This document shows positions 55,364 through 64,000 of a stretch of DNA of 64,000 nucleotides, piece by piece. Location of the stretch: positions 1 to 64,000 of the forward strand of contig DAOSDL010000007.1 in NCBI GenBank assembly GCA_035362335.1, read 5' to 3'. The DNA is from JAOSJT01 sp035362335 (GTDB lineage Bacteria > Bacteroidota > Ignavibacteria > SZUA-365). Within the stretch, counting starts at the first letter, position 1, and each line of letters opens with the position of its first letter. Both the position numbers and the translations under genes were made by a program. Below the pieces are notes generated by a model. The model did no database searches. It was not told the origin of the DNA and saw only the letters and a program-made list of their open reading frames with translations.

Positions 55364-57256
55364 TCACTCCTCCAAGGTAGCGAGATTTCCGGGATCCTCG
55401 CCGAGGGCGCGAGCACGCAGCACGCGCCGCATGATTTTTCCGCTGCGCGTTTTCGGCAGCGCGTCGACGAAATCGATTTTCTCCGGCTTGGCGATAGGCC
55501 CCATTTCATGACTCACGTGGCGCTTGAGTTCATCCTCCAGATGCTCATGCCATTGTACACCGGTTTTCAATATCACGAAGGCGTGAATGGCGTTTCCTTT
55601 TACCTCATGCGGGAGACCGATAGCCGCTGCTTCGGAAACGGCGGGATGGGAAACCAGGGCGCTCTCGATTTCGGCCGTTCCGAGACGGTAGCCACTGACC
55701 TTGATCACATCGTCAACGCGGCCGATGACCCAGTAATAGCCGTCGGCATCGCGGCGGGCGGAGTCGCCGGTCATGTACATGCCGGGGAAGCGGCTCCAGT
55801 ATTGTTGCACGTAACGCTCGGGATCCTTGTAAATGGTGCGCAGCATTGCAGGCCACGGATTGCGAATCACGAGATAGCCCTCCTCGTCCGTCCCCACACT
55901 TTCGCCCTGCTCATTGACAATGTCCATGTGCAGTCCGGGGAAGGGGAGTCCGCCCGAACCGGGCTTGAGCGGATCGCAGGGCAGAGGTGTGATCAGGAAC
56001 ATGCCCGTCTCCGTCTGCCACCACGTGTCCATGATTGGACAGCGGTTGCCGCCGATCACGCGATGGTACCATTTCCACGCCTCGGGATTGATGGGCTCGC
56101 CCACGGAACCAAGCAGGCGCAGCGTGGACAGGTCGTGCCGCTCGGCCCAGGCATCGCCGAAACGCATCAGGCCGCGAATGGCGGTGGGCGCGGTGTAGAG
56201 AATGTTGATGCCGTACCGCTCGATCATCTGCCACCAGCGATTGGGGTAGGGATAGGTGGGCGCGCCTTCGTACATGAAACTGGTTGCACCGTTGAGCAGC
56301 GGACCGTACACGATGTAGCTGTGTCCGGTGATCCATCCCGGATCGGCGGCGCACCAGTAGCGATCCTGTTCCTGAATGTCGAACACGTACTTGAGCGTGG
56401 TGTACGTGCCCACCATGTAGCCGCCATGTGTGTGCAGAATGGCCTTGGGCTTGCCCGTTGTGCCCGAGGTGTACAGCATGAACAGAGGATCCTCTGCATC
56501 CACAATCTCCAGACTGCAACTGCTGGACGCAATGGGCAGCAGCATCAGATCGTGATACCAGAGGTCGCGGCCCTGTTCCATGTTCACCTCTTGTCCGGTA
56601 CGGCGCACCACGAGTACGCTTTGCACGGTGGCGGCGCGTTGCAAGGCTTCGTCGGCGATGTCCTTGAGCGGTACGATTTTCCCGCGCTGCCAGGCGCCGT
56701 CGGCCACGATGAGTACTTTGGACTGACTGTCCTCGAGGCGTTCGTGCAGGGCCTCGACCGAGAAGCCGCCGTAAACCACCGAATGTATCGCACCGATGCG
56801 CGCACAGGCGAGCATGCCGAGCACGAGTTCGGGAATGCGTCCCATGTACAGAGTGACGCGATCGCCTTTGCCCACACCGAGACTTTTGAGAATGTTCGCG
56901 AATTTGCACACCTCGCGCTTGAGCGCGAAGTAGGAGAAGGAACGGAATTCTCCGTCCTCGCCCTCCCAGATCAAGGCCAGCTTGTTGCGCCGGGCTGTGA
57001 GTACATGCCGGTCCACGCAGTTATACACGATGTTGGTTTTTCCGCCGGTGAACCATTGGTAAAACGGTGCGGCGCTGTCGTCGAGTACCTTGTCCCAGGG
57101 CGCGAACCAATGCAACTCCCGTGCATGCCGCGCCCAGAATTCCTCGTAATCCGCTTCCGCCTCCTCGGTCAAACGGCGGCGTTCCCGCACATGCGGTTCT
57201 CCAAGAAAATCGAACGAAGGATAGTACACGTCTCCGCTGAGGTTCTCATCGCTCAT
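55364..57256 (-). CDS. acs: acetyl-CoA synthetase (AMP-forming)
   Basis: About 630 residues. Activates acetate to acetyl-CoA through acetyl-AMP. ANL-superfamily motifs: the P-loop-like LFMLYTSGTTGKPK (~260), PIMDTWWQTETG (~405), the MTGDSARRDADGYYWVIGR hinge (~500) and the C-terminal PKTRSGKIMRR (~595), whose Lys is the catalytic and acetylation-regulated residue. The specificity-pocket region GGNRCPIMDTWWQTETGMF fits acetate. ATG at 57256 has GGAG six bases upstream; an in-frame ATG at 57268 is an alternative. Divergent from the FG-GAP gene. Confidence 0.96.
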   Translation of the reverse strand: MSDENLSGDVYYPSFDFLGEPHVRERRRLTEEAEADYEEFWARHARELHWFAPWDKVLDDSAAPFYQWFTGGKTNIVYNCVDRHVLTARRNKLALIWEGEDGEFRSFSYFALKREVCKFANILKSLGVGKGDRVTLYMGRIPELVLGMLACARIGAIHSVVYGGFSVEALHERLEDSQSKVLIVADGAWQRGKIVPLKDIADEALQRAATVQSVLVVRRTGQEVNMEQGRDLWYHDLMLLPIASSSCSLEIVDAEDPLFMLYTSGTTGKPKAILHTHGGYMVGTYTTLKYVFDIQEQDRYWCAADPGWITGHSYIVYGPLLNGATSFMYEGAPTYPYPNRWWQMIERYGINILYTAPTAIRGLMRFGDAWAERHDLSTLRLLGSVGEPINPEAWKWYHRVIGGNRCPIMDTWWQTETGMFLITPLPCDPLKPGSGGLPFPGLHMDIVNEQGESVGTDEEGYLVIRNPWPAMLRTIYKDPERYVQQYWSRFPGMYMTGDSARRDADGYYWVIGRVDDVIKVSGYRLGTAEIESALVSHPAVSEAAAIGLPHEVKGNAIHAFVILKTGVQWHEHLEDELKRHVSHEMGPIAKPEKIDFVDALPKTRSGKIMRRVLRARALGEDPGNLATLEE

Positions 57257-57335
57257 ATCGCGCTCCATGGCTCTGGTAATACGGACAAAAGGTATCCTGT
57301 ATTCTGCGCACAGTCGGCGAGATTTGCAAATGCGA

Positions 57336-57366
57336 TTGGCGGGACGTCCGGGAGATTGTATATTCC
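57336..57366 (+). promoter_or_regulatory. promoter of the FG-GAP repeat gene (-33/-7 type)
   Basis: TTG (57336-57338) and TATATTCC (57359-57366) with 20-base spacing; about 35 bases before the ATG at 57405. Confidence 0.55.
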
Positions 57367-57404
57367 ACCACCATATCTTTTATCCAACGCCCTCTGGAGG
57401 CCTC

Positions 57405-59057
57405 ATGCCCGCCGGACCGAAGTTCTTCCACACGCAGCACGCGATTTTCCCGCTACGCCTCGCTGCTGCCGCCGCCTTGCTTTTACTGCTGAGTGCCGTG
57501 GTGTCGGCGCAGGCGCCCAGCATACTCTGGCGCTACGATACCCGCGATGCCTCGTACGGACAGACGGCGGCTGGCGACATCGATGGTGATGGCCGCCTGG
57601 AAGTGGTGTTCGGTTGCTATCGCAATGACAGCTCGGTACACGCATTGAACGCCGAGGACGGTTCCTTGCTCTGGAAAGTGAATACTGCGCCGCTGGGGCG
57701 CGATGGTTGCAACGATGTCGCTCCCGCTATCCACGATGTGAACGGCGATGGTCGTCCGGAAGTATTGCTTCCGGCGTCCTGCACAGCGGCGACATTTTGC
57801 TTCGACGGCCGCAACGGAACGCCGCTCTGGACCGCCCCCACGCGCGGCAGTGATTCGCCACCGACCATCGCGGATATCGACGAAGACGGTGTGGATGAAA
57901 TGCTACACGGCGAATTCGGTGGATGGGTGCGCTGTCTGAACGTGGAGAATGGTGCGCTGGAATGGGAACTCGAGGTGGACGGACATTCGTGGATTCAAAC
58001 CGCTCCCACGCTGCTGGATTGCGATGGTGATGGAGCATTGGATTTCGTGGTGGCGACATGGAACAGCGTCGAAGGCGACACCAACACGGTGCGTGCGTAT
58101 CGCTGTTCGGACCGTGCGCTGCTCTGGAGCGTGCCGCTCGGCGATGTGGTGTATCACGGCAGCGCGGTGGCGGATTTCGACGGGGATGGATTACCCGAAC
58201 TGGCACTGGGCGACTACAACGGAACGCTGATCGTATTGAATGCCGAGGATGGCAGTATCGCATGGTCGAAGCCCTCTCTCGGAGTCGGTCACTATATCGG
58301 TGCGCCGGTGAGCGCCGGCGATATCGACGGGGACGGGCGCTGTGATCTCGTGGTGGTGAGTTGGTACTCCGTGCGCGCGTTCCGCGGAGATGGCGGCATG
58401 CTCTGGGAACACGCGATACAGGGCTACGGCACGGCCTTCCGCGGCGTGGTGTTGGCGGATGTGAACGACGACGCTGCGCTCGATGTCGTATTCGGAACAA
58501 GCAACGGTTTGCTCGTGGCGCTCGACGGCCGTGATGGTGGCGTGGTATGGAGTGTCGATCTCGCGGCGGATGTGGGCGACGAACGCTTTGCCATAGACCA
58601 TGCACCCGTGCTGGCGGATTTCGATGCGGATGGATTACTGGATGTGTTCGTGGTCGGGGGATTTTCGGAGTATCCGGATTTTTCCGCGAATTACGGCCGC
58701 GCCTTCATGCTTTCCATCGGGCGTGGTTCAGGACCTCCATGGCTGATGTTCCAGAACAATCTCCGGCGAAACTCCAGTTTGTGCGCGGGCACGCCGCAGG
58801 CGGTGGGCGAGAACGACGTGCCGGAGACTGCCGACCTGCGCTGCTATCCGCAGCCCATGCGCGATGCGCTGCGCGTGGAAATGGACGATATGCGCTCGTG
58901 CCGGCTTATCGATATGCTCGGCAGAATCGTCCTCGAGGTCGACGTGGCTCGCGGTGCTGCGAGCTTCGATGTCTCGCGCTTGCCCGGAGGGTTGTACATC
59001 GTGCTGGGTAAGGCATCAGAACGCGTCCTTGCCCGCACCGTGCTGAAATTGCATTGA
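57405..59057 (+). CDS. secreted FG-GAP/VCBS (integrin-like) propeller with T9SS-like C-terminus
   Basis: 550 residues. Signal peptide (LRLAAAAALLLLLSAVVSAQ). Seven or more FG-GAP/VCBS repeats with calcium-type loops (AAGDIDGDGRLEVVFG, AIHDVNGDGRPEVLLP, TIADIDEDGVDEMLHG, AVADFDGDGLPELALG, SAGDIDGDGRCDLVVV) mixed with PQQ-like phrases (ALNAEDGSLLWKV). The last 75 residues (LRCYPQPMRDALRVEMDDM, LIDMLGRIVLEV, LPGGLYIVLG) form a sorting domain. ATG at 57405 is preceded by GGAGG (57396-57400). Surface adhesion or matrix role is plausible but unproven. Confidence 0.87.
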   Translation: MPAGPKFFHTQHAIFPLRLAAAAALLLLLSAVVSAQAPSILWRYDTRDASYGQTAAGDIDGDGRLEVVFGCYRNDSSVHALNAEDGSLLWKVNTAPLGRDGCNDVAPAIHDVNGDGRPEVLLPASCTAATFCFDGRNGTPLWTAPTRGSDSPPTIADIDEDGVDEMLHGEFGGWVRCLNVENGALEWELEVDGHSWIQTAPTLLDCDGDGALDFVVATWNSVEGDTNTVRAYRCSDRALLWSVPLGDVVYHGSAVADFDGDGLPELALGDYNGTLIVLNAEDGSIAWSKPSLGVGHYIGAPVSAGDIDGDGRCDLVVVSWYSVRAFRGDGGMLWEHAIQGYGTAFRGVVLADVNDDAALDVVFGTSNGLLVALDGRDGGVVWSVDLAADVGDERFAIDHAPVLADFDADGLLDVFVVGGFSEYPDFSANYGRAFMLSIGRGSGPPWLMFQNNLRRNSSLCAGTPQAVGENDVPETADLRCYPQPMRDALRVEMDDMRSCRLIDMLGRIVLEVDVARGAASFDVSRLPGGLYIVLGKASERVLARTVLKLH

Positions 59058-59096
59058 TGAAAGTGTGAGCGCCGGCGGCGATCAATCGCTGGCCGC

Positions 59097-60044
59097 TCAG
59101 AACAGCCGCAGCGTGCGGGATGCGGAGTGACGCTCCTGACGCAGATGTACCACATACACACCGGCGCTGCACGCGGAAAGATCGAGGTACTCGTAACGCT
59201 CGCCGAGTGGAACATCGAGCGTGCGATGAAGCACCGTCCGTCCAAGCGCGTCGCAGACCAGCACGTCCACCGCGCCCGCTTGTGCGGCGAAGTGCAGCAG
59301 TGCGGCACGTCCGGCTTGGGGAAGTGCCTCAAACAGCTCGAAGCGTCGGGGCAGACCCTGTTGATCCAAGGACGTCGCTGTGGCATCCTTGATGCACCGC
59401 ACGCAGAGCCCGATGGATTTCTGAAAAGCGAAGGCCTGCAGGGATTGCTGTCCGATTTCGATGAAGGGCGCATTTTGCGCGTCAGTCTGCTCGGCCATCC
59501 AGAAATAGGTGCGCGTATCCGCGTTCATCGCACTGGCACGAAACGTGCCATTCATGGTGCAGCGATATCCCGTGAGCAAGGCCTCGAAGCCGGACGCGCC
59601 ACCCGCGAGCAAGGCGGTGTAGGCGGCCGCTCCGCCGAGGTAGGAAAGAAGGGAATTCCACTCCGCGTTACTCGGAATATGCCAGCCCTCGGGACAGATA
59701 CCGCGCACGGGCAAGGTCGGCTGCCCGTCCCAATACTGCACCGCTTCCTGCCATTCGTACATGCCGCCCTTGCGCATGACGCCGCCGGTGCCGTCGCAGT
59801 TGGCCTGCGCATTGTCCCAGCAGTATTTCTCGATGTTGCCATCGTTGTGCATGAGCGCACCGGGAGCGCTCGAAGGAATCATCACACCGATGTTGAGATT
59901 CTCGGCCATCCACGCTTGTGTACCGATTTTCACCGTCGCGTAGGATTGCCCGTCGCGGGGATCCACGATCGGCTGGCCGGGCGACCATTGTGCCGACGCG
60001 GTTGAAAAAGAGAGGAGCAGCAACAGGAACATGATGACGCGCAT
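59097..60044 (-). CDS. secreted FISUMP-domain protein with C-terminal sorting domain
   Basis: 315 residues. Signal peptide (IMFLLLLLSFSTASA). The main part is the FISUMP domain (Fibrobacter major paralogous domain): ATVKIGTQAWMAENLNIG, then ICPEGWHIPSNAEWNSLLSY and GLCVRCIKD at its end. The C-terminus (LVCDALGRTVLHRTLDV, CSAGVYVVHLRQ) is T9SS-like. The ATG at 60044 places the signal peptide correctly. The family is of unknown function and typical of FCB surface proteins. Convergent with the FG-GAP gene. The interval 60045-60264 has no gene. Confidence 0.87.
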   Translation of the reverse strand: MRVIMFLLLLLSFSTASAQWSPGQPIVDPRDGQSYATVKIGTQAWMAENLNIGVMIPSSAPGALMHNDGNIEKYCWDNAQANCDGTGGVMRKGGMYEWQEAVQYWDGQPTLPVRGICPEGWHIPSNAEWNSLLSYLGGAAAYTALLAGGASGFEALLTGYRCTMNGTFRASAMNADTRTYFWMAEQTDAQNAPFIEIGQQSLQAFAFQKSIGLCVRCIKDATATSLDQQGLPRRFELFEALPQAGRAALLHFAAQAGAVDVLVCDALGRTVLHRTLDVPLGERYEYLDLSACSAGVYVVHLRQERHSASRTLRLF

Positions 60045-60264
60045 GGCAACCTCGCTTGGGAGAGTGGGAGAGTACCGTTGCGGAGTGGCGAAAAGACGAT
60101 GCGATTGTCGTAGTCTCAGTCCACATCGCGTGCGCAATATTGCGGATTTGCGCTCTTCTTCCAACACCGCCTCTCAGCACGCAGTTGCTTCACAGCACAC
60201 GTTCAGCTTCGCATCCGTCGATGTCACAACGGTGAGCACACCGCTGGCGCTCCGTGGCCGATGT

Positions 60265-62658
60265 TCAGTGCAGCACGGGAAAGGCCACCGTTGCTGCGCT
60301 TTGTGAACCTGCGACGCGAAGGAAGTACATTCCCTCCGGTAAACGATCCATCGCCAAAGGAAGCATGCGCGGCCCCGCTTCCAGTATGCCGTCGAACAGC
60401 ACGGCGATCTCGCGTCCGAGCACGTCGTGGACGCTGACTGTCGCCCACTGTTGTTTCGCCGACTTTACGTGCAGGGTCGCGTTCGCCACAACGGGAAGCG
60501 GCGCGATGCGGATGTCGAGGTCGTGTACCATCGCCAATTGACGCGCCTCGATGCCGACGGTTCCCATGGTGGGTAAATGGATGTAGCGCGGTTTGCGTAG
60601 TTCGTCGCGGTAGCGCTCGGAGAGCAGGGCACTGTTCTCAATGCGTGCATCGCCCCAGCCGGGATAGGCGTGCGCCGGCCAGTTGGCATTGATATAGGAA
60701 AAGCCCTGGATCTCGGGATGCAACGTGATGAAATCCCAGAATTTCGCGAACCACGCGAACCAATCGGCATCGCCATCCTGTGGATCGTTGGTGATGTTCA
60801 TGCCCTTGGCGGAAGTTTCGCTCATGTACACGGGCTTCCCTTTGTCGCGTGCCATGGCGAGGAAGCGTTCGGATTTGCCCTTCCGCGTGATGATACCACG
60901 CACATGTGTGGGCAGCGCCGGATCAAAATCCTCCGGATCGAACAGATCCAGCCCGAACCAGTCCACGTAGTCGTCGCCGGGATACCAGCGCGGTCCGCGC
61001 ACATCCACGGAATCGAAATCGTTCGCCGCGGCCGGATAGTAGCACCAGATGGTCGCCACCGAATCGCGAAAGCCCCTTGCCGCGAACATGTCCACTATTT
61101 TCCGGAACATGGTCACGTAGAGATACGGATGATATCCTCCGCCATTCCATCCCACTCCCGCACCGTTGAACTCGCCACCGATACGCAGGAACATGGCCTT
61201 GCCATACTGCTTGGACAAGGTGATAATGCTGTCGATGATGACATCATACAGAGGCGACACAGCGATCACACTGTCGGTGGCCACATCGCTGACGAGGAAC
61301 AGACTCAACTCGGGAATGAAGCCCACCGAATCCGCATCGTGGAAGAATTGCCTGAGCTGACGCAGCGACGCCGCCGGACCACGCGTGCCCGGAATGCTGA
61401 AAAACAGCCCCCGTACCGCCGGCTGTATGGTAGTATCGGACAGCGCGGTCTGATAACCAGCGATGGGATTGATGCTGCCTTCGAAGGTCATGGTCTGTAC
61501 ACCGTGATACACGCGACCCGCATCCGGCTGCAGCAGCGCGCGATCGGTGGGGAGCAACCGCAGCGCGCGCAGCGCTTGAAGCACGATGTTTGTCATGGTG
61601 TTGGGAGCCGATTCCGGGAGCCACGGACCGGGGAGTGAATACCACGACTGAATCCAATACCCATCGGGAATACCGACCTCCTGATGGTAGAGGTCGATCA
61701 GCGCGAGCGTCTGAGCGCTGTACGTCTCGGCCGAACGGGCTCCGTTGGTGTTGAATATCATGTGCACGCGCATTCCCATCGCCGCGGCACTCGCGGCCAC
61801 ATCGCGCACGCGCGCCATCCAGTCCACTCCCGCGATCAATGCGGGCTGATTGCTCTGCGCCCGCCCGGTCGCGTAATCGTAAGGATTGTCGATGGTGAAG
61901 CCGTCGAAATACAGTCCGCTCCGCTGGCCTTCCGTGGCGATGGCGTCGAGCACATCCTCATAGTGTCCGTAGCCGTTCGCCTCACCGTCGATTGCGAAAT
62001 ACGCCGGCGTGTCGCCCCAGGCCCAGTTGGGGAAGTTCGTCAGCAGATTGATGCGAATGTTCGGGACGGCATCCCTCCACATGCGCACGACTTCACCCAG
62101 CTCCCGCGCCGCGCTTTCCATCGTGTGATACGATGATTTCTTGTTGTCGGGAAAAAGCATGCGCCGAATTGGGCCGTCCATATCCAACATATCGATGCTT
62201 CGGCTGCTGTCGATGCTGCGGAGCATGTCGATCAGAGGACGCAACGCCGCGTACTCCTGCTGAAAGGATGTCTCCGCCGATTGCACGCCCTTGTCGGCAT
62301 GCCAGTCGAGCAAACCGCCCAACTCGATGGCGATTTTCACATCGTGGCGCCGCAAAGCCGTGAGAAGCGTTCTGGCAGCCACGCTGTCCGCGCGCACATT
62401 GATGTCGCCGATATAGATTTTCAACACGTCGATGTGCGCGAGCACAGTGCTCCACTGCGCGGTGTCGGCCAGCACCCATGGGTCGCCGTAACACATCGTC
62501 ACCGTGGGTGTGGATGCGCGAAGCGTGGTATGCGTGACACGGGGTTGGGGAGAATAGTGCGCGGCTCCGGTGTTCACGGGTGGTATCGTTTGCGCGATGG
62601 CGCTTGCTGTGATGCACAGGAGCAGAACCAGGAACATGAAACGAGCGCGACGGACCAT
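60265..62658 (-). CDS. secreted GH26-like glycoside hydrolase with unknown N-terminal domain and T9SS sorting domain
   Basis: 797 residues. Signal peptide (MFLVLLLCITASAIAQ). Residues 40-410 form a (beta/alpha)-like region with no family that I recognise (LKIYIGDINVRADS, NLLTNFPNWAWG, LYFDGFTIDNPYDYATG). Residues 430-700 resemble GH26: AMFLRIGGEFNGAGVGWN with the likely acid/base Glu (~530), YPGDDYVDWFGLDLFDP, and KPVYMSETSAKG with the likely nucleophile Glu (~620). GH26 enzymes mostly cut beta-mannans; the substrate here is open. The end (VSVHDVLGREIAVLFDG, LPEGMYFLRVAG) is a sorting domain. AGGAG lies before the ATG at 62658. Confidence 0.75.
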   Translation of the reverse strand: MVRRARFMFLVLLLCITASAIAQTIPPVNTGAAHYSPQPRVTHTTLRASTPTVTMCYGDPWVLADTAQWSTVLAHIDVLKIYIGDINVRADSVAARTLLTALRRHDVKIAIELGGLLDWHADKGVQSAETSFQQEYAALRPLIDMLRSIDSSRSIDMLDMDGPIRRMLFPDNKKSSYHTMESAARELGEVVRMWRDAVPNIRINLLTNFPNWAWGDTPAYFAIDGEANGYGHYEDVLDAIATEGQRSGLYFDGFTIDNPYDYATGRAQSNQPALIAGVDWMARVRDVAASAAAMGMRVHMIFNTNGARSAETYSAQTLALIDLYHQEVGIPDGYWIQSWYSLPGPWLPESAPNTMTNIVLQALRALRLLPTDRALLQPDAGRVYHGVQTMTFEGSINPIAGYQTALSDTTIQPAVRGLFFSIPGTRGPAASLRQLRQFFHDADSVGFIPELSLFLVSDVATDSVIAVSPLYDVIIDSIITLSKQYGKAMFLRIGGEFNGAGVGWNGGGYHPYLYVTMFRKIVDMFAARGFRDSVATIWCYYPAAANDFDSVDVRGPRWYPGDDYVDWFGLDLFDPEDFDPALPTHVRGIITRKGKSERFLAMARDKGKPVYMSETSAKGMNITNDPQDGDADWFAWFAKFWDFITLHPEIQGFSYINANWPAHAYPGWGDARIENSALLSERYRDELRKPRYIHLPTMGTVGIEARQLAMVHDLDIRIAPLPVVANATLHVKSAKQQWATVSVHDVLGREIAVLFDGILEAGPRMLPLAMDRLPEGMYFLRVAGSQSAATVAFPVLH

Positions 62659-63030
62659 GATGTCTCCTGCTGGCGGAATTGGAAACAGGCAACGTACGCA
62701 ATAAAGCGTTGCATGTGGTAGAAAAAAAATTGACAGCGCGAACAGGGAATGCGTTACACATTCCCGCTGTGAACGTTCCCTTCCGGCAGTCGTGAGTTGC
62801 CGCAATCGCCAATTCTGCAAGGCGCGGGAAATGAGTGGAAAATGCGCGTATTCAAACATTTTTCGGGGTATGCCTCGCATCTGCCGATATCCTGGTCGTG
62901 TAAGGAAACCGACAGTGTATTGTAATGACCCTGTAATCCATGATTAAGCTCCCTGAAAGGAATGGTCTCTAGATTGGATACCAGATTCCCGTGCGGAAGC
63001 GGAAGCCGCCCGGAGATGTCACCAACGGAT
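62659..63030. other. divergent intergenic region, no gene seen
   Basis: Separates the GH26-like gene (minus) from the protease-like gene (plus). AT-rich relative to its flanks with TGTATTGTAATGACC near 62913, which could hold promoters for either gene. I find no RNA gene, repeat copy or convincing open frame in it. Confidence 0.5.
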
Positions 63031-63040
63031 GGAGGTCATC

Positions 63041-64000
63041 ATGATCGAGAAAATTCGCCGCCGGAATAGTGTTCGTCCACTTCTTTTCCTTGCTGTAATC
63101 CTGGCCTTGTCGATGCTGCCGGGAAGTGCCTTCGGGCAATATCTGGTGGATAACACCGCGCTGCGCGCGGAACTGTCCATGGACGACCCAGCCGTGCGGG
63201 CCGTGATGCGCATACAGGACCGCCACAACGCTTCTCTTATGTCGATGTCCGGGGTGCATGCGGTGGGCACCGGGTATAACGACGAGGGAATGCTCGCTAT
63301 TCTTGTATTCGCTGAAGCCACGGCTGCATTGCCTGACCTCCCCGCCGAGCTGGAAGGAGTGCCGGTCAGCCGAAAGGCGATGGGTGTGGTCACACCGGCA
63401 ATTGCCAACGACGAGGAACTTCCAGTGGCGGGCTCGACGCGTGAGAGTTTCTCCTCGTGGGGCGGAGCGGGCGGCGCATCGACGATGACAGTGCGTCCCT
63501 CCTTCATCGGCCAATCCACCAGCAACTGGAATGAGTGCGGCGCCGGCACAATCGGAGCGCGAGTGCGCAACGCGAATAACTTCTTTGTGATTTCCTGTAA
63601 CCATGTATTCGCGCGTCTCAACGCCGCGGCCCTCGGAGAGAAAATTGTGCAACCGGGACGCGCCGATGTCGGCTGTGCTCAGAATCTTGCAGACACGATC
63701 GGAAGCCTCGCGGACTATCAGCCTCTGACCTATGGTTCGTGGACACCCAACACCATGGATGCCGCGCTCGTGCGCATCAATCCCGCTTTTGTGTACCCCG
63801 GCACACCCTATGGTGGCTACGGCGCTCCTTCCACCACGACCATTGCTCCGTCGTTGAGCATGAGCGTGCAAAAATATGGCAAGACCACCGCGCTCACCAC
63901 AGGCACCATCGCTGCGGTGAATGTAACGGTGGCGGTGAATTACGCCGGCGGCACGGCATATTTCGCGGGACAATTCATCGTCAACGCCAGCAACTTCTGC
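63041..64000 (+). CDS. secreted trypsin-like serine protease homologue, cut by the window end
   Basis: The first 320 codons are visible and the frame runs off the window. Start ATG at 63041 with GGAGG (63031-63035) five bases upstream. Signal peptide (LLFLAVILALSMLPGSAFG). The fold looks trypsin-like: NNFFVISCNHVFARLN (~175-190) contains a likely catalytic His, and NTMDAALVRIN (~238) a likely catalytic Asp. The phrase VQKYGKTTALTTGTI (~283) is typical of the strand before the Ser loop, which would lie beyond the window. The nearest resemblance is to S1-like peptidases such as plant NAL1-type proteins. Role unknown. Confidence 0.72.
   Translation, partial: MIEKIRRRNSVRPLLFLAVILALSMLPGSAFGQYLVDNTALRAELSMDDPAVRAVMRIQDRHNASLMSMSGVHAVGTGYNDEGMLAILVFAEATAALPDLPAELEGVPVSRKAMGVVTPAIANDEELPVAGSTRESFSSWGGAGGASTMTVRPSFIGQSTSNWNECGAGTIGARVRNANNFFVISCNHVFARLNAAALGEKIVQPGRADVGCAQNLADTIGSLADYQPLTYGSWTPNTMDAALVRINPAFVYPGTPYGGYGAPSTTTIAPSLSMSVQKYGKTTALTTGTIAAVNVTVAVNYAGGTAYFAGQFIVNASNFC

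Noticed and set aside
55124..57589. Plus-strand open frame of 821 codons opposite acs
   Set aside because: The minus strand encodes a complete acetyl-CoA synthetase; the plus frame has no recognisable feature.

Overview
The window looks like part of a GC-rich chromosome from a Gram-negative member of the Bacteroidota/Ignavibacteria/Kapabacteria (FCB) group. About ten secreted proteins end in type IX secretion (T9SS) sorting domains, several with the 'YPNPF/HPNPFNP' signature typical of that group. Promoters follow the group's -33/-7 layout (TTG, 20-21 bases, TAnnTT), there is an Hc1-like histone H1 protein, and complex I has eleven subunits without NuoEFG. The species cannot be fixed from this sequence; Kapabacteria/Ignavibacteria is my inference.

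Region 0-10 kb is mostly housekeeping: initiator tRNA-fMet, a secreted GH13 amylase-like protein, tRNA-Ala(CGC), a Nif3-like protein, a coiled-coil zinc-ribbon protein, RNase P RNA, recJ, yebC, ruvC and ruvA. A short promoter-hairpin unit (9.84-9.94 kb) may be a small RNA with a C-rich loop. Then come copies of a dispersed intergenic repeat, a PII gene and a DUF4389 membrane protein.

Region 11.8-24.7 kb is one long operon for complex I (nuoABCDHIJK, an outer-membrane protein with thrombospondin type-3 repeats, nuoLMN). The electron-input module NuoEFG is absent. NuoI carries an unusual Ala/Glu/Lys tail made partly of 18-bp repeats.

Region 24.7-28.8 kb is a multiheme electron-transfer cluster: tetraheme cytochrome c, outer-membrane beta-barrel, 11-heme periplasmic cytochrome and a seven-heme lipoprotein cytochrome. 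This has the parts of a porin-cytochrome conduit for moving electrons across the outer membrane, and it is the most interesting system here. Together with a complex I lacking its NADH module it suggests a respiratory chain with non-standard input and possibly extracellular output.

Region 29-64 kb is an accessory landscape of large secreted proteins (beta-propellers, choice-of-anchor D repeats, CotH/lamin-tail/beta-helix mosaic, FG-GAP repeats, FISUMP, GH26-like), interspersed with metabolic and housekeeping genes (GT4 glycosyltransferase, alpha/beta hydrolase, sucC, M19 dipeptidase, HhH-GPD glycosylase, Hc1-like protein, acetyl-CoA synthetase). At 37.6-37.8 kb a 16-bp tandem repeat, interrupted by an assembly gap of 100 N, lies between a strong ribosome-binding site with ATG and the signal peptide of a large secreted protein. 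Its geometry is that of a phase-variable switch. The window ends inside a trypsin-like protease gene.
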